Of a stretch of DNA of 64,000 nt, positions 1-10,247 are shown one piece after another. Both the position numbers and the translations under genes were made by a program. The stretch covers positions 1,426,001 to 1,490,000 of the forward strand of contig CP044131.1 in assembly GCA_008727115.1 (NCBI GenBank), read 5' to 3'. A model generated the notes under the pieces. That model worked only from the letters and a program-made list of their open reading frames with translations, was not told the origin of the DNA and made no database searches. Origin of the DNA: Comamonas testosteroni. GTDB lineage: Bacteria > Pseudomonadota > Gammaproteobacteria > Burkholderiales > Burkholderiaceae_C. The first letter of the stretch is position 1. Each line of letters begins with the position of its first letter.

Positions 1-1
1 C

Positions 2-727
2 ATGGCCTTCCAGCCCGAAGCCATGGATTTGCAGGTGGTCTACGAAGACGACGATCTGCTGGTCATCAACAAGCCTGCGGGCCTGGTGGTGCACCCCGCG
101 CCCGGCAACTGGACGGGTACGCTGCTCAACGGCCTGCTGGCGCGCGACGAAAAAGCGCGCCAGGTGCCGCGCGCAGGCATTGTTCACAGGCTGGACAAGG
201 ACACCAGCGGCCTGATGGTGGTGGCGCGCAACCGCAGCACCATGGATGCGCTCATCAAGATGATTGCTGCGCGTGATGTGAGCCGCCAGTACCTGGCCAT
301 TGCCCACAAGGACTGGGGCGCGCGCAAGCACCGCGAAGTCAGCGCGCCGATTGGTCGCGACCCGCGCAACCGCTTGCGCATGGCGGTAGTGGACTTGAAT
401 CTGCACCCTGGCAAGCAGGCACGAACGGATTTCGATCTGCTCGATGGCGATGCCACGCACAGTCTCGTGCGCTGTACGCTGCATACCGGGCGCACGCACC
501 AGATTCGCGTGCACATGGCATCGCTGGGGCACCCGCTGGTGGCTGACGCACTGTATGGCGGTCATCCCGAAGGTGGGCTGGAACGTCAGGCGCTGCATGC
601 ATTCAGGCTGGCCTTTGAGCATCCTGTGACAAAAAAGCCGCTGGTGCACTACGCGCCACCGCCGCAAGACATGGCGGCAGCGCTGGATTTATGGGGTCTG
701 CGTTACAATCCCCCCGAAAGCCTCTGA
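2..727 (+). CDS. rluD: 23S rRNA pseudouridine synthase RluD, 3' part (5' end outside window)
   Basis: Large-subunit rRNA pseudouridine synthase of the RluA/RluD family, which isomerises uridines in helix 69 of 23S rRNA. The 241 visible residues are the catalytic domain: VVYEDDDLLVINKP at the start, the HRLDKDTSG motif near residue 62 with the catalytic Asp at about 65, and RTHQIRVHM further on. Family members carry an S4 RNA-binding domain before this point, so the gene most likely begins upstream of the window and the Met at position 2 is internal. RluD is preferred over RluA/RluC because of the residues round the catalytic motif. The gene ends 99 bases before scpB on the same strand. Confidence 0.88.
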   Translation: MAFQPEAMDLQVVYEDDDLLVINKPAGLVVHPAPGNWTGTLLNGLLARDEKARQVPRAGIVHRLDKDTSGLMVVARNRSTMDALIKMIAARDVSRQYLAIAHKDWGARKHREVSAPIGRDPRNRLRMAVVDLNLHPGKQARTDFDLLDGDATHSLVRCTLHTGRTHQIRVHMASLGHPLVADALYGGHPEGGLERQALHAFRLAFEHPVTKKPLVHYAPPPQDMAAALDLWGLRYNPPESL

Positions 728-826
728 CCATCACTCGCATGGCACCTCTGGGGCGCTTCCCTCACTTCTTAGAATCTGGCGTCCCACCACACCTGGTGCG
801 ACAGCCACTCCCGAAACGCTGCGCCC

Positions 827-2062
827 ATGAATACGGTAGATGCCAAGCGGGTTCTTGAAACAGCATTGATTTGTGCCCCGCAGCCTGCGACGCTGCGGGA
901 ATTGCGCTCACTTTTTGATGATGTGCTGGGCTCGGACACGATCAAGGATTTGCTGCTGGACTTGCAAAAGGACTGGGCCCTCAAGGGCGTGGAACTGGTG
1001 CAGGTGGCTTCGGGCTGGCGTTTTCAAAGTCGCCCCGAAATGCGGGTGTATCTGGATAAGCTGCACCCCGAAAAGCCGCCTAAATACACGCGTGCGACGC
1101 TGGAGACGCTGGCCATCATTGCCTACCGTCAACCCGTCACGCGTGGTGATATTGAAGATATTCGCGGCGTGACCGTGAACAGCCTCATCATCAAGCAGCT
1201 TGAAGATCGTGGCTGGATTGAAGTCATTGGCCACCGGGAAACTGTGGGCCGTCCGGCCTTGTTTGCCACCACGCGTCAGTTTCTCGATGATCTGGGCTTG
1301 CAGTCGCTGGATCAACTGCCCATGCTGGAAGAAACCCAGGCCCAGCAAAGCCTGTTCAAGGCGCTGGATGGAGAAGAGGGCGAAGCGGCTGCGGCTGAAG
1401 GTGCAGAGGCAGGCGAGGATGTGCAGGCAGATGCCGAGGCGCAAGCTGGCGAAGCATCTGCCGACGAGCAAGCTGCCGAGGCTGCTGAAGTTGTGCAGAC
1501 TGAAGCTGAATCTGTACAGTCTGTTGTTGCAGAAGCAGCGGCAGAACAAGTGGCTGAATCAGAGCCGTCTGAACTTGAAGCGAGCGCTGCAGATTTGCTG
1601 ACGCAGCCAGAGCTGATTGCAGCATCTGAAGAGCTTGAGCCTGCGCTGGATGCGGCGCGAGAACTTGCTGAAGAATTTGAGTCAAATACGGCTCAAACGC
1701 AGGATGAGCAAGCGCAAGCAGCTATCGAAAGCATAGAGCTGAAGCCACAGGAAGCGAAGGTGGAAGTGGAGCCAGAGCCAGCTGCCAAGCCGGTCAGCAA
1801 GCCCGAACCTGCCAAGCCCAGGCCCCTCAAGCCTGCCGGGGTGGCTAAAGCCAAAGAGGCAGAGCCAAAGCCCGCAGCCAAGAAAACAGGCCGCGCTGAA
1901 TGGGTGGGGCTCAAGGCGTTTCTCGAAGACGACTACGGCGTTGAAGAAGACGAGGCCGTACAGGACAAGAACAATTCGCTGGCAGTCGATGACGACGTGC
2001 CAGCCCATGATCGAACTGTGGAGGATGACGATGGCGTCATCCCCGAAGGAAAACCGGAATGA
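827..2062 (+). CDS. scpB: Segregation and condensation protein ScpB with long acidic C-terminal tail
   Basis: ScpB partners ScpA and SMC in the condensin-like complex that organises and segregates the chromosome. Residues 1 to about 180 form the conserved double winged-helix region, with the family stretch [19 protein letters not shown] and then [18 protein letters not shown]. The remaining roughly 230 residues are low complexity, rich in Glu, Ala and Gln, then Lys/Pro, and end in an acidic segment. At 411 residues it is about twice the usual ScpB length. The stop overlaps the rluB start (ATGA), so the two are translationally coupled. Part of the tail (1712-1726) coincides with a short repeat found elsewhere in the window. 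Confidence 0.92.
   Translation: MNTVDAKRVLETALICAPQPATLRELRSLFDDVLGSDTIKDLLLDLQKDWALKGVELVQVASGWRFQSRPEMRVYLDKLHPEKPPKYTRATLETLAIIAYRQPVTRGDIEDIRGVTVNSLIIKQLEDRGWIEVIGHRETVGRPALFATTRQFLDDLGLQSLDQLPMLEETQAQQSLFKALDGEEGEAAAAEGAEAGEDVQADAEAQAGEASADEQAAEAAEVVQTEAESVQSVVAEAAAEQVAESEPSELEASAADLLTQPELIAASEELEPALDAARELAEEFESNTAQTQDEQAQAAIESIELKPQEAKVEVEPEPAAKPVSKPEPAKPRPLKPAGVAKAKEAEPKPAAKKTGRAEWVGLKAFLEDDYGVEEDEAVQDKNNSLAVDDDVPAHDRTVEDDDGVIPEGKPE
1712..1726 (+). repeat. Dispersed 15-mer GCGCAAGCAGCTATC, copy 1 (inside scpB)
   Basis: An exact 15-base match to the inverted copy at 8782-8796; 12 of its bases recur at 34031-34042. Here it lies in the coding sequence of the low-complexity ScpB tail and is read in frame. 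As I recall, similar short elements are frequent in Comamonadaceae intergenic DNA. Confidence 0.6.
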
Positions 2063-3603
2063 ACAACGAGACATCGAACCCGATGCCAGAGTCCGCCGCC
2101 GCTTCGCCAGAAGCCGAGCCGGTCAAGAAGACTCGCAAGCCCCGCGTGGCCAAGCCCAAGGATACGGCGGTCGCCAGCAAGCCTGGCGCTGTGCGCAAGC
2201 AGGGTGTGAAGAAGACCCAGGCTGCCGAAGCCAAGTTGGCCCGCAAGCGCGCTGAGCAAGCGGCTCGTGCCGAAGAGTTGCAAGCAGCGGATGCGCTCAG
2301 TGCTGAAGCGCTGCCCGAAGATGCTGCAGATTTGGTAGCTGACAGCGCAGATGCACAAAGCGCTGCGCCTCAAAAAGACCCCAAGTCTTCCAAAGGTCAG
2401 AACATTGACTTTGCCGATGTGATCTCGGGTGACTTCGACGACGAAGAGGAAAACGGCAGTGCCATGCCTGCCAAACGTGTGCTGGCCCCGCAAGTCGATT
2501 CGCCCAAGCTGCACAAGGTGCTGGCCCAGGCCGGTATGGGCTCTCGTCTGGAGATGGAGCAACTGATTCTGGAAGGCCGTATCTCGGTCAACAACGAACC
2601 TGCTCACGTCGGTCAGCGCATTCAGTTTGGCGACATCGTCAAGGTCAACGGTCAGCCCATCCGCTTCCGTATCGATCCACCGCCCGCACGCGTGATTGCC
2701 TATCACAAGCCCGTGGGCGAAGTGGTGACGCACGACGATCCGCAAAACCGCCCCACAGTCTTCCGCAAGCTGCCCAAGCTGCAGCACGGCAAGTGGCAGT
2801 CGGTTGGCCGTTTGGACTTGAACACCGAAGGTCTGTTGCTGTTTACCAGCTCGGGTGAGCTGGCTAACTCGCTGATGCACCCTCGCTTTGGTCTGGAGCG
2901 TGAATATGCCGCCCGTGTGCTGGGCGCGCTGAGCAAGGAAGAAAAGCAGCGCCTGCTGGATGGTGTGCAGCTTGAAGACGGCGAAGCCAGCTTTGGCACG
3001 GTGGAAGACGGCGGTGGTGAGGGTGCTAACTGCTGGTACCGCGTGACCATTTCTGAAGGCCGCAACCGCGAAGTGCGTCGCATGTTCGAGGCTGTGGGGC
3101 ATGCCGTCAGCCGCCTGATCCGTATTCGTTACGGCGCCATGATGCTGCCGCGTGGTCTCAAGCGCGGTGCTTGGGTGGAACTCGATCAGGCCGATATCCA
3201 AGCCTTGATGTCGGCTGCCGGCGTCAAAGAGCGTGCTCCCGTCGAGCGCAGCAATGCAGGCTCTCGCGGAGCAAATAACCGCGGCAGCCGCAGCAATGCG
3301 ACTCGCGGCGGTGCGCGCGGTAACGGGCTGGGGGCTGCGCCTCAAGGTCGCCGCGAAGGCGGTGGTCAGCGTCGCGGTGAGTGGGATGGTAATCGTCCAG
3401 CACCCAGCGGCATCTTGGGTCAGAACCCTCGCGACGGTCAGCGCGGCAACAAGGGCGGTAACCGCTCTGGTTCCGGCGCTGCTCAGCCCGATCCCATGCG
3501 CACCTCGGTGGGCTATATCGGCAGCGACAGCCTCTCGCGAGCCCGTCAGAACGCCAAGCGCCGCCCTGGAGGCGGCGGTGGAGGTCGTCGCGGCGGCCGC
3601 TAA
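2059..3603 (+). CDS. rluB: 23S rRNA pseudouridine synthase RluB with extended tails
   Basis: RsuA/RluB/E/F-type pseudouridine synthase, expected to modify 23S rRNA helix 89. A charged Ala/Lys-rich N-terminal extension (1-147) is followed by an S4 domain (about 148-200) and the catalytic domain with [12 protein letters not shown] near residue 250 (catalytic Asp about 253) and [14 protein letters not shown]. From about residue 395 to 514 the protein is Gly/Arg/Asn-rich, resembling an RGG-type RNA-binding tail. E. coli RluB has 291 residues, so both tails are additions. The start overlaps the scpB stop by four bases. Confidence 0.92.
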   Translation: MNNETSNPMPESAAASPEAEPVKKTRKPRVAKPKDTAVASKPGAVRKQGVKKTQAAEAKLARKRAEQAARAEELQAADALSAEALPEDAADLVADSADAQSAAPQKDPKSSKGQNIDFADVISGDFDDEEENGSAMPAKRVLAPQVDSPKLHKVLAQAGMGSRLEMEQLILEGRISVNNEPAHVGQRIQFGDIVKVNGQPIRFRIDPPPARVIAYHKPVGEVVTHDDPQNRPTVFRKLPKLQHGKWQSVGRLDLNTEGLLLFTSSGELANSLMHPRFGLEREYAARVLGALSKEEKQRLLDGVQLEDGEASFGTVEDGGGEGANCWYRVTISEGRNREVRRMFEAVGHAVSRLIRIRYGAMMLPRGLKRGAWVELDQADIQALMSAAGVKERAPVERSNAGSRGANNRGSRSNATRGGARGNGLGAAPQGRREGGGQRRGEWDGNRPAPSGILGQNPRDGQRGNKGGNRSGSGAAQPDPMRTSVGYIGSDSLSRARQNAKRRPGGGGGGRRGGR

Positions 3604-3725
3604 AGCGTCCGCTGTCAGTATTTCAGTGCTGCCCGGACTACAAGGTCTCTGGCAGCACCGCTAAAATCAACCGTTTTGCTCTTTTGGCAAAAAACCATAG
3701 TAACCCTGATTAGGAATTAATCATC

Positions 3726-4151
3726 ATGGCTATCGAACGTACCCTCTCCATCATCAAGCCCGACGCAGTTGCCAAGAACGTGATCGGCCAAATCTACGCC
3801 CGCTTCGAAGCTGCTGGCCTGAAGATCGTGGCTGCCAAGCTGGTGCACCTGTCGCGTCAAGAAGCCGAGCAGTTCTACGCTGTGCACGCTGCCCGTCCTT
3901 TCTTCAAGGATCTGGTGGACTTCATGATCTCCGGTCCCGTGATGATCCAGGCTCTGGAAGGCGAAAACGCCATCCTGAAGAACCGCGAACTGATGGGCGC
4001 TACCGACCCCAAGAAGGCTGAGAAGGGCACCATCCGCGCCGACTTCGCCGACAGCATCGACGCCAACGCCGTGCACGGCTCTGACGCTGCTGAAACTGCT
4101 GCTGTGGAAGTTGCTTTCTTCTTCCCCGGCATGAACGTGTACTCGCGTTAA
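3726..4151 (+). CDS. ndk: Nucleoside diphosphate kinase
   Basis: Transfers the gamma phosphate of ATP to nucleoside diphosphates through a phosphohistidine. The 141-residue length is standard. The N-terminus [14 protein letters not shown] and the active-site NAVHGSD (His about 117) are intact. An AT-rich stretch with GATTAGGAATTAATC precedes the ATG and supplies the ribosome binding site (AGGAA). It is a single gene between rluB and rlmN, as in many Burkholderiales. Confidence 0.97.
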   Translation: MAIERTLSIIKPDAVAKNVIGQIYARFEAAGLKIVAAKLVHLSRQEAEQFYAVHAARPFFKDLVDFMISGPVMIQALEGENAILKNRELMGATDPKKAEKGTIRADFADSIDANAVHGSDAAETAAVEVAFFFPGMNVYSR

Positions 4152-4280
4152 TTCCACGCTAGCTTTACAGCATGCATTCGCTGATGCCTGTGCCGCGCCA
4201 TCGCGGGGCCGGTGTCAGCGAAGAGATGCTGGCCACGGCGTGGCAACACCCGTTCACAAGACGCCTCGCCACTTGCCGAT

Positions 4281-5402
4281 ATGACGACTAATTTGCTTGA
4301 TTTTGACCTCGAAGGACTGACCGCTTATTGCGAGCAGCTCGGGGAGAAGCGTTTCCGTGCGACGCAGCTGTTCCGCTGGATTCACCAGCGTGGCGCATCC
4401 GACTTTGATCAGATGACCGATCTGGCCAAGTCCTTGCGCGAAAAGCTCAAAAGCCGGGCCCATATCACCGCACTGCCTGTGGTGACCGAGCATGTCTCGG
4501 CCGACGGCACCGTGAAGTGGCTGTTTGATGTGGGTGACGGCAATGCCGTTGAATCCGTTTTTATTCCTGAGGACGACCGTGGCACGCTGTGTGTTTCGTC
4601 CCAGGCCGGTTGTGCGGTGGGCTGCCGCTTTTGCTCGACGGGGCATCAGGGCTTCAGCCGCAATCTGACCACGGGCGAAATCCTCGCCCAGCTGTGGTTT
4701 GCCGAACATTCGCTGCGCAAGCGCTTTGGCGCCGATGAGCGCGTCATCTCCAACGTGGTGATGATGGGTATGGGTGAGCCGCTGCAGAACTACAGTGCGC
4801 TGGTTCCTGCACTCAAGGTCATGCTGGATGACCACGGCTATGGCATGTCGCGTCGCCGCGTGACGGTATCCACCTCGGGTGTCGTGCCCATGATGGATCG
4901 CCTGTCGCAGGACTGCGCCGTGGCGCTGGCGGTGTCGCTGCACGCACCCAATGATCCGCTGCGCGACAACCTGGTGCCGCTGAACAAGAAGTATCCGATT
5001 GCCGAACTGCTGGATGCCTGCGTGCGCTATCTGGACTTCGCGCCGCGCGACTTTCTGACTTTTGAATATTGCATGCTCGACGGCGTCAATGACCAGCCGG
5101 AGCATGCGCGCCAGCTGATAGAGTTGGTGCGCGCGCGTGGCGATGGCAAGAGCTGGTGCAAGTTCAACTTGATCCCGTTCAATCCTTTCCCGGCTTCGGG
5201 GCTGCTGCGCTCGCCTTCGGCACGAGTGACGGAGTTTGCCGCCATCCTCAGCAATGGGGGCATTGTGACCACGGTGCGTAAAACCCGTGGCGACGATATC
5301 GATGCAGCCTGCGGACAGTTGGCTGGAGATGTGAAAGACAGAACGCGCGCTGCTGAGCGTATGGCCAAGCAGCGCACTATCCCGCTCAAGCAGGTGTCTT
5401 GA
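4281..5402 (+). CDS. rlmN: Dual-specificity RNA methyltransferase RlmN
   Basis: Radical-SAM enzyme that methylates C2 of A2503 in 23S rRNA and A37 of some tRNAs. The 4Fe-4S motif C-x3-C-x2-C is seen at about residues 111-118 ([12 protein letters not shown]), and GMGEPLQNY and NLIPFNPFP follow as expected. The start at 4281 ([13 protein letters not shown]) matches family N-termini; an in-frame extension back to 4212 has no family similarity. The product is 373 residues. pilF starts 25 bases after the stop, then rodZ and ispG, a common betaproteobacterial order. Confidence 0.95.
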   Translation: MTTNLLDFDLEGLTAYCEQLGEKRFRATQLFRWIHQRGASDFDQMTDLAKSLREKLKSRAHITALPVVTEHVSADGTVKWLFDVGDGNAVESVFIPEDDRGTLCVSSQAGCAVGCRFCSTGHQGFSRNLTTGEILAQLWFAEHSLRKRFGADERVISNVVMMGMGEPLQNYSALVPALKVMLDDHGYGMSRRRVTVSTSGVVPMMDRLSQDCAVALAVSLHAPNDPLRDNLVPLNKKYPIAELLDACVRYLDFAPRDFLTFEYCMLDGVNDQPEHARQLIELVRARGDGKSWCKFNLIPFNPFPASGLLRSPSARVTEFAAILSNGGIVTTVRKTRGDDIDAACGQLAGDVKDRTRAAERMAKQRTIPLKQVS

Positions 5403-5427
5403 CGGAGCTTTGAATAAAGGACGGTAC

Positions 5428-6279
5428 ATGAGGGCAGTGGCACAGCGACTGGTTGAGCAACATTGGGGTCGGTGGGCCCGGTGGGGAGTGCCGGTTGCGG
5501 TCGCTGCACTTGTGGGCTGCACCTCGACCACGACCACCACCACGTCCTCTACGTCAGTGCCCCAGGCCGCTGTCGTTGGCACCACGGCCAATCAAGTGGC
5601 AGATGCCAGCCGACGCGCGCAGATTCGTCTGGAGCTGGCTGCCAATTACTTCCAGGCGGGTCGTCTGGAAGTGGCCATGGATGAGGTCGGCCAAGCTTTG
5701 GCTGCCAAACCAGACTACGCGGACGCCTACGGCTTGCTGGGTCTGATCCTCATGCAAAACCGTGACTGGACCCAGGCCGAGATCGCCATGCGCAAGGCTG
5801 TGGATCTCAATCCGCGCGATGGCAACCAGATTCATAACTATGGCTGGATGCAGTGCCAGCAAAAGCATTTCGATCTGGCTCAGCAGTGGTTTGACCGGGC
5901 TTTGCAGGCACCGGGCTACCGTGAGCAGCCCAAGACGCTGCTGGCCAAAGGCATGTGCTACCAGCAGCAAGGGCAGCTGGATGCGGCCTACCAGAACATG
6001 TTTCGCGCCTATGAAATGGATGTGAGCAATCCGGCTGCGGGCTACAACCTCGCGAACGTGCTTTGGCTCAAGGGTGATCTGAAAAAAGCCCAGTTCTACA
6101 TTCGTCGCTTGAATAACAATAGCAACCAGGCTAGTGCTGAAAGCCTCTGGCTGGGAATCAAGATCGATAAAGCATTGCATGACGACATTGGAGTGCGTCA
6201 GCAGGCTGACCAATTGCGCGAGCGCTTCCCGCAGTCGCGCCAGTGGCTGGCCTATGAGCGTGGAGCCTTCAATGAGTGA
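5428..6279 (+). CDS. pilF: Type IV pilus biogenesis lipoprotein PilF/PilW (TPR)
   Basis: TPR lipoprotein that, in known systems, assists assembly of the PilQ secretin in the outer membrane. Residues 1-32 form a signal peptide ending in a lipobox (ALVGC), then a Thr/Ser-rich linker, then several TPR units from about residue 65 (LELAANYFQAGRLEVAMDEV, AYGLLGLILMQNRDW). The start is placed at ATG 5428, behind AAAGGACGG, rather than the in-frame TTG at 5410. The product is 283 residues. It overlaps rodZ by 8 bases, so the pair is probably co-translated. Confidence 0.85.
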   Translation: MRAVAQRLVEQHWGRWARWGVPVAVAALVGCTSTTTTTTSSTSVPQAAVVGTTANQVADASRRAQIRLELAANYFQAGRLEVAMDEVGQALAAKPDYADAYGLLGLILMQNRDWTQAEIAMRKAVDLNPRDGNQIHNYGWMQCQQKHFDLAQQWFDRALQAPGYREQPKTLLAKGMCYQQQGQLDAAYQNMFRAYEMDVSNPAAGYNLANVLWLKGDLKKAQFYIRRLNNNSNQASAESLWLGIKIDKALHDDIGVRQQADQLRERFPQSRQWLAYERGAFNE

Positions 6280-7270
6280 GAGTGCAGTGGAAGAAAAAAT
6301 GATGCAAAGCGAAGAGCAGGAGCCAGTCCAGACTCAGACAACGGCCGGGGCGTTGTTGCGTCAGGCGCGAGAAGCAGCGCGCATGCAGCTGCCGGTGATG
6401 GCGGCCATGCTGAAAGTGCCTCAGCACAAGCTGCAGGCGCTGGAGTCGGACGACTATGACTCCTTTCCCGATCATGTCTTCATGCGGGCTCTGGCCATGA
6501 GCATGTGCCGCACGCTGCACATTGAAGCCGAACCGGTTCTGGCTTTGCTGCCACATCGCGAAATCAAAAGCCTGTCCGGCACGGGGACTGGAATCAATGA
6601 AGCGGTGAAGGTGCGCAGCAACTTCAAGGGCGCGGGGACGCCGCTGGATTCCGGCAGCAACAGCACGCGCAAAATTATTGTGGGTGTACTGGTGTTGCTG
6701 GCGGCTGCAGCCGCCGTTTATTTTGTGCCTTTTCATCAGACTGCTGACAACGCAGGAGAGGGCGCTGTGCCGGTCGCGGTGCATGAGCAGGCTGGTGGCG
6801 CGGTGCAAGAGAGTGCCTTGGTGGCCCAGCCTGCTGCCCAGGTGACGGAAAGTGTGGAGACTCCTTTGGGCTCGGCTGCTGCAGTGAATGCTCCGGCGAC
6901 GGACTCTGTTCCCACTGCGCCGGCTGAAGGTGCTGCTTCGGTGGCCTCCTCTGGCGCAGTGGCTGCAGCATCTGATTCTGGCGCTCAGGTAGCCACTGCC
7001 GCTACGGATGCGGCCGCCTCTGCAAGTGCTACGGCGGGTCTGCTGGTGCTGAAGGTCAATACCGGCCAGTCCTGGGTCAAGGTCAAGGATGGCGCGGGCA
7101 AAGTGGTCTTGGAAAAGACGCTGAACAAGGATGAAACTGCGACTGCCGAAGGTCAGCTGCCTCTGTCGGTGATTGTGGGCAATGCCAAGGGAACGCAGGT
7201 GACAGTACGTGGCGAATCCCTCGATATCTCGAACACGCGTGACAACGTGGCGCGTTTCGAAGTGAAGTAA
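6272..7270 (+). CDS. rodZ: RodZ-like cytoskeleton-associated protein (HTH-TM-DUF4115)
   Basis: Bitopic membrane protein with RodZ architecture. There is an N-terminal Xre-type helix-turn-helix (about residues 24-90, GALLRQAREAARMQLPVMAA), one transmembrane helix (about 134-153), an Ala/Ser/Val-rich periplasmic linker (about 155-250) and a C-terminal DUF4115 beta domain (LLVLKVNTGQSWVKVKDGAG). RodZ links MreB to the cell-wall elongation machinery. The ATG at 6272 gives 332 residues; the longer in-frame reading from 6134 overlaps pilF and is rejected. It follows pilF and precedes ispG, as rodZ does in E. coli (yfgA-ispG). Confidence 0.85.
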   Translation: MSESAVEEKMMQSEEQEPVQTQTTAGALLRQAREAARMQLPVMAAMLKVPQHKLQALESDDYDSFPDHVFMRALAMSMCRTLHIEAEPVLALLPHREIKSLSGTGTGINEAVKVRSNFKGAGTPLDSGSNSTRKIIVGVLVLLAAAAAVYFVPFHQTADNAGEGAVPVAVHEQAGGAVQESALVAQPAAQVTESVETPLGSAAAVNAPATDSVPTAPAEGAASVASSGAVAAASDSGAQVATAATDAAASASATAGLLVLKVNTGQSWVKVKDGAGKVVLEKTLNKDETATAEGQLPLSVIVGNAKGTQVTVRGESLDISNTRDNVARFEVK

Positions 7271-7272
7271 AT

Positions 7273-7395
7273 GAAGCACCCCCTGAGCGGCTTCGCCGCT
7301 TCCCCCTCTCTCTACGCGCTGTGCGCTAGGGGAGGGGAACGACAGCCTCGGTGCGGGGCGGCCCTTCCTCGCTGTCTCTTGCTGAAGGCTGCGCT
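7273..7395. repeat. Comamonadaceae-type intergenic repeat, GC-rich with hairpins
   Basis: Between rodZ and ispG lies a CCCCCTGAGCGGCTTCGCCGC-type element. It contains a perfect 6-bp stem with 3-base loop (7286-7300) and then a C-rich/G-rich pair (from about 7302 and about 7331) enclosing an Alu-like GCGCTGTGCGC core. Sequences of this shape recur in Comamonas, Delftia and Acidovorax genomes as I remember them. Only one copy is in this window, so its repetitive nature is inferred, not seen. Confidence 0.5.
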
Positions 7396-7427
7396 GGTTT
7401 TGTACGCAGCGCTTGGATAATTGAAAT

Positions 7428-8696
7428 ATGACAGTGCAAGATTCTGAAAAGGCGATTGCCATCGCCAGCCCGCTGCCGCGCAAATCGCGTCAGGCCCGTG
7501 TGGTTTGGCGCAACAACGTGGTCACCGTGGGGGGCGACGCGCCCGTGCGCGTGCAGTCCATGACCAATACCGACACCGTGGATGCCGTGGAAACGGCCAT
7601 TCAGGTGCGCCGGCTGGCCCAGGCCGGCTCGGAGATGGTGCGTATCACCGTCAACACACCCGAAGCCGCAGCCGCCGTGCCCTATATCCGCGAGCAGCTC
7701 GACAAGATGGGCGAGTACGTGCCGCTGGTGGGCGACTTTCACTACAACGGCCACCGCCTGCTGACCGACTACCCCGACTGTGCCCAGGCGCTGTCCAAGT
7801 ACCGCATCAACCCCGGCAACGTGGGCAAGGGCGACAAGAAGGACAAGCAGTTCGGCCAGATGATCGAGATTGCCGCCAAGTACGACAAGGCGGTGCGCAT
7901 CGGTGTGAACTGGGGCTCGCTCGATCAGGAAATCATGGCCGAGCTGATGGACCAGAACAGCAAGCGTGCCCAGCCCTGGGATACACGCCAGGTCATGTAC
8001 GAGGCGCTGATCACCTCGGCCATTACCTCGGCCGAGCTGGCCAAGAACATCGGTCTGAATCCCGACAACATCATCCTGTCCTGCAAGGTCAGCGGTGTGC
8101 AGGACTTGATCTCGGTCTACCGCGAGCTGGCGCGTCGCTGCGATTACGCGCTGCACCTGGGGCTGACCGAAGCCGGCATGGGCACCAAGGGCACGGTGGC
8201 TTCGACCGCTGCACTGTCAGTGCTGCTGCAGGAAGGTATTGGCGACACGATTCGCGTCTCGCTCACGCCCCAGCCCGGCGAAGCGCGCACGCAGGAAGTC
8301 GTGGTTGCGTCTGAAATTCTGCAGGCCCTGGGCCTGCGGGTGTTTGTGCCCAGCGTCACGGCCTGCCCGGGCTGTGGCCGCACGACCAGCACTACCTTCC
8401 AGGAGCTGGCCAAGAAGATCGATGACTTTTTGCGCGGTGAAATGCCGGTGTGGCGCACTCAGTACCCCGGCGTGGAGGCGATGAAAGTGGCCGTGATGGG
8501 CTGCATCGTCAACGGCCCCGGCGAGAGCAAGCATGCCGACATCGGCATCAGCCTGCCGGGCAATGGCGAAGCGCCTGCGGCACCGGTGTTCATCGATGGT
8601 GAAAAAGCCCTGACGCTGCGCGGTGAGCATATCGCCGAAGAGTTTCAGGGACTGGTGCTGGACTATGTGCAGCGCCGCTACGGTCAGAAAGCCTGA
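7428..8696 (+). CDS. ispG: 4-hydroxy-3-methylbut-2-en-1-yl diphosphate synthase (flavodoxin)
   Basis: Iron-sulfur enzyme of the MEP isoprenoid pathway that converts ME-cPP to HMBPP. The 422 residues align throughout with long-form Isp[15 protein letters not shown] near the start, and the three cluster cysteines at about 313 and 316 (ACPGCGRTT) and 359 ([11 protein letters not shown]). Its position between rodZ and hisS matches the order in E. coli and Burkholderiales. Confidence 0.96.
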   Translation: MTVQDSEKAIAIASPLPRKSRQARVVWRNNVVTVGGDAPVRVQSMTNTDTVDAVETAIQVRRLAQAGSEMVRITVNTPEAAAAVPYIREQLDKMGEYVPLVGDFHYNGHRLLTDYPDCAQALSKYRINPGNVGKGDKKDKQFGQMIEIAAKYDKAVRIGVNWGSLDQEIMAELMDQNSKRAQPWDTRQVMYEALITSAITSAELAKNIGLNPDNIILSCKVSGVQDLISVYRELARRCDYALHLGLTEAGMGTKGTVASTAALSVLLQEGIGDTIRVSLTPQPGEARTQEVVVASEILQALGLRVFVPSVTACPGCGRTTSTTFQELAKKIDDFLRGEMPVWRTQYPGVEAMKVAVMGCIVNGPGESKHADIGISLPGNGEAPAAPVFIDGEKALTLRGEHIAEEFQGLVLDYVQRRYGQKA

Positions 8697-8781
8697 GCGC
8701 TGGTTGCATCTATAGCGGCCCGAAATGTGGGTGGTCATTGCGCTTGCTGGCACAATGCCAGCGAGCCAAGACATTGGAATT

Positions 8782-8796
8782 GATAGCTGCTTGCGC
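8782..8796 (-). repeat. Dispersed 15-mer, copy 2 (ispG-hisS gap)
   Basis: On the minus strand this reads GCGCAAGCAGCTATC, identical to 1712-1726 inside scpB. It lies in the 199-base gap between ispG and hisS. Confidence 0.6.
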
Positions 8797-8831
8797 ACTA
8801 TCTGTATGGATTTGAATAAGGTTTCTAGGTG

Positions 8832-8863
8832 AAGAGCATAGTTGCCAAGCGCAATATGCTCTT
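8832..8863. terminator. Hairpin with T-rich flank before hisS
   Basis: AAGAGCATA (8832-8840) is perfectly complementary to TATGCTCTT (8855-8863), leaving a 14-base loop, and GTTTTG follows. It lies 33 bases before the hisS start. It could terminate ispG transcripts or act as a leader hairpin for hisS; the U-tract is weak. Confidence 0.4.
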
Positions 8864-8895
8864 GTTTTGCTAGCGGCCTCAAGGTGAGATTTCAC

Positions 8896-10200
8896 GTGGC
8901 AAAGAACGACAAACTGACCGCCGTCAAAGGCATGAACGATATCCTCCCGCCCGACTCGGCACGCTGGGAATGGTTCGAAGACAACGTGCGTAATCTGATG
9001 GGCCGCTTTGCCTATCGCAATATCCGCACGCCCATCGTCGAGCCCACCGCCCTGTTCGTGCGCGGCCTGGGTGAGGTGACCGATATCGTCGAGAAGGAGA
9101 TGTACTCCTTCGAAGACAAGCTCAACGGCGAACATCTGACGCTGCGTCCCGAAGGCACGGCCGGCGTGGTGCGCTCAGTCGTCGAAAACAATCTGCTGTA
9201 CGAAGGCGGCAAGCGCCTGTTCTACATCGGCCAGATGTTCCGTCACGAGCGTCCCCAGCGCGGCCGCTATCGCCAGTTCCATCAGGTGGGCGTGGAAGCC
9301 ATGGGCTTTGCCGGTCCCGAGCTGGATGCCGAGGTGATCTTGCTGGCTGCGCAACTGTGGAAGGAGCTGGGCATTGACGACGTGCGCCTGGAACTCAACA
9401 GCTTGGGCCAGCCCGACGAGCGCAAGGCGCACCGCGAGGCGCTGATTGCCTACTTCGAGCAGCACACCGATGTGATGGACGAAGAAGCCAAGCGCCGCAT
9501 GTACAGCAACCCGCTGCGTGTGCTGGACACCAAGAACCCTGCGATGCAGGAAGTGGTGAACGCCGCGCCCAAGCTGATGGACTATCTGGGCGATGCTTCC
9601 AAGGCGCACCTGAAAGCCGTGCAGGACATTCTGGACGCCAACGATGTGGCCTGGAGCCTGAACCCGCGCCTGGTGCGCGGCATGGACTACTACAACCTCA
9701 CGGTGTTCGAGTTCATTACCGACAAGCTGGGATCGCAAGGCACCATCTGTGGCGGCGGTCGTTATGACTACCTGATCGAGGAAATCGGCGGCAAGCCCGC
9801 ACCGGCCGTGGGCTGGGGCATGGGGGTCGAGCGCGTGCTCGAAGTGCTCAAGGAAATCGGCGCCGAGGTGCCGCTGCCCGCTGCCGATGTCTACGCCATC
9901 ATCCCCGATGCTTCGGCGCTGCCTCAGGTCTTCAAGACCGTGCAGCAACTGCGCGCTGCCGGTGTGGCCGTGCAGATGCACGCTGCGGCTGGCGGCTCTG
10001 CCGAGGGCATGGGCTCGATGAAATCCCAGTTCAAGAAGGCCGATGGCTCGGGCGCACGCTTTGCCCTGATCTTTGGCGCCGACGAGCTGGCTCAAGGCAA
10101 GGTGACCGTGAAGTCGCTGCGCGATGGCGAAGGCCAGCAGGTGCTGCAGGCGCTGGCCGATGTGGCCCAGTGGGCCGACAGCCTAAAATCGTCGGTTTGA
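8896..10200 (+). CDS. hisS: Histidyl-tRNA synthetase
   Basis: Class II aminoacyl-tRNA synthetase charging tRNA-His. It carries [13 protein letters not shown] at the N-terminus, motif 2 ([16 protein letters not shown]), the histidine-specific loop [15 protein letters not shown], motif 3 ([10 protein letters not shown]) and the C-terminal anticodon-binding domain. GTG at 8896 is chosen because AAGGTGAG lies 8-15 bases upstream and [12 protein letters not shown] matches family starts; the in-frame ATG at 8842 adds 18 unrelated residues. The product is 434 residues. It is followed by the yfgM-like gene and bamB, the classical hisS-yfgM-bamB-der order. Confidence 0.95.
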   Translation: MAKNDKLTAVKGMNDILPPDSARWEWFEDNVRNLMGRFAYRNIRTPIVEPTALFVRGLGEVTDIVEKEMYSFEDKLNGEHLTLRPEGTAGVVRSVVENNLLYEGGKRLFYIGQMFRHERPQRGRYRQFHQVGVEAMGFAGPELDAEVILLAAQLWKELGIDDVRLELNSLGQPDERKAHREALIAYFEQHTDVMDEEAKRRMYSNPLRVLDTKNPAMQEVVNAAPKLMDYLGDASKAHLKAVQDILDANDVAWSLNPRLVRGMDYYNLTVFEFITDKLGSQGTICGGGRYDYLIEEIGGKPAPAVGWGMGVERVLEVLKEIGAEVPLPAADVYAIIPDASALPQVFKTVQQLRAAGVAVQMHAAAGGSAEGMGSMKSQFKKADGSGARFALIFGADELAQGKVTVKSLRDGEGQQVLQALADVAQWADSLKSSV

Positions 10201-10247
10201 TTCCGCCTCTCGTTTTCCGACCCGTGTTCCATTCAATCTAAGTAGCC

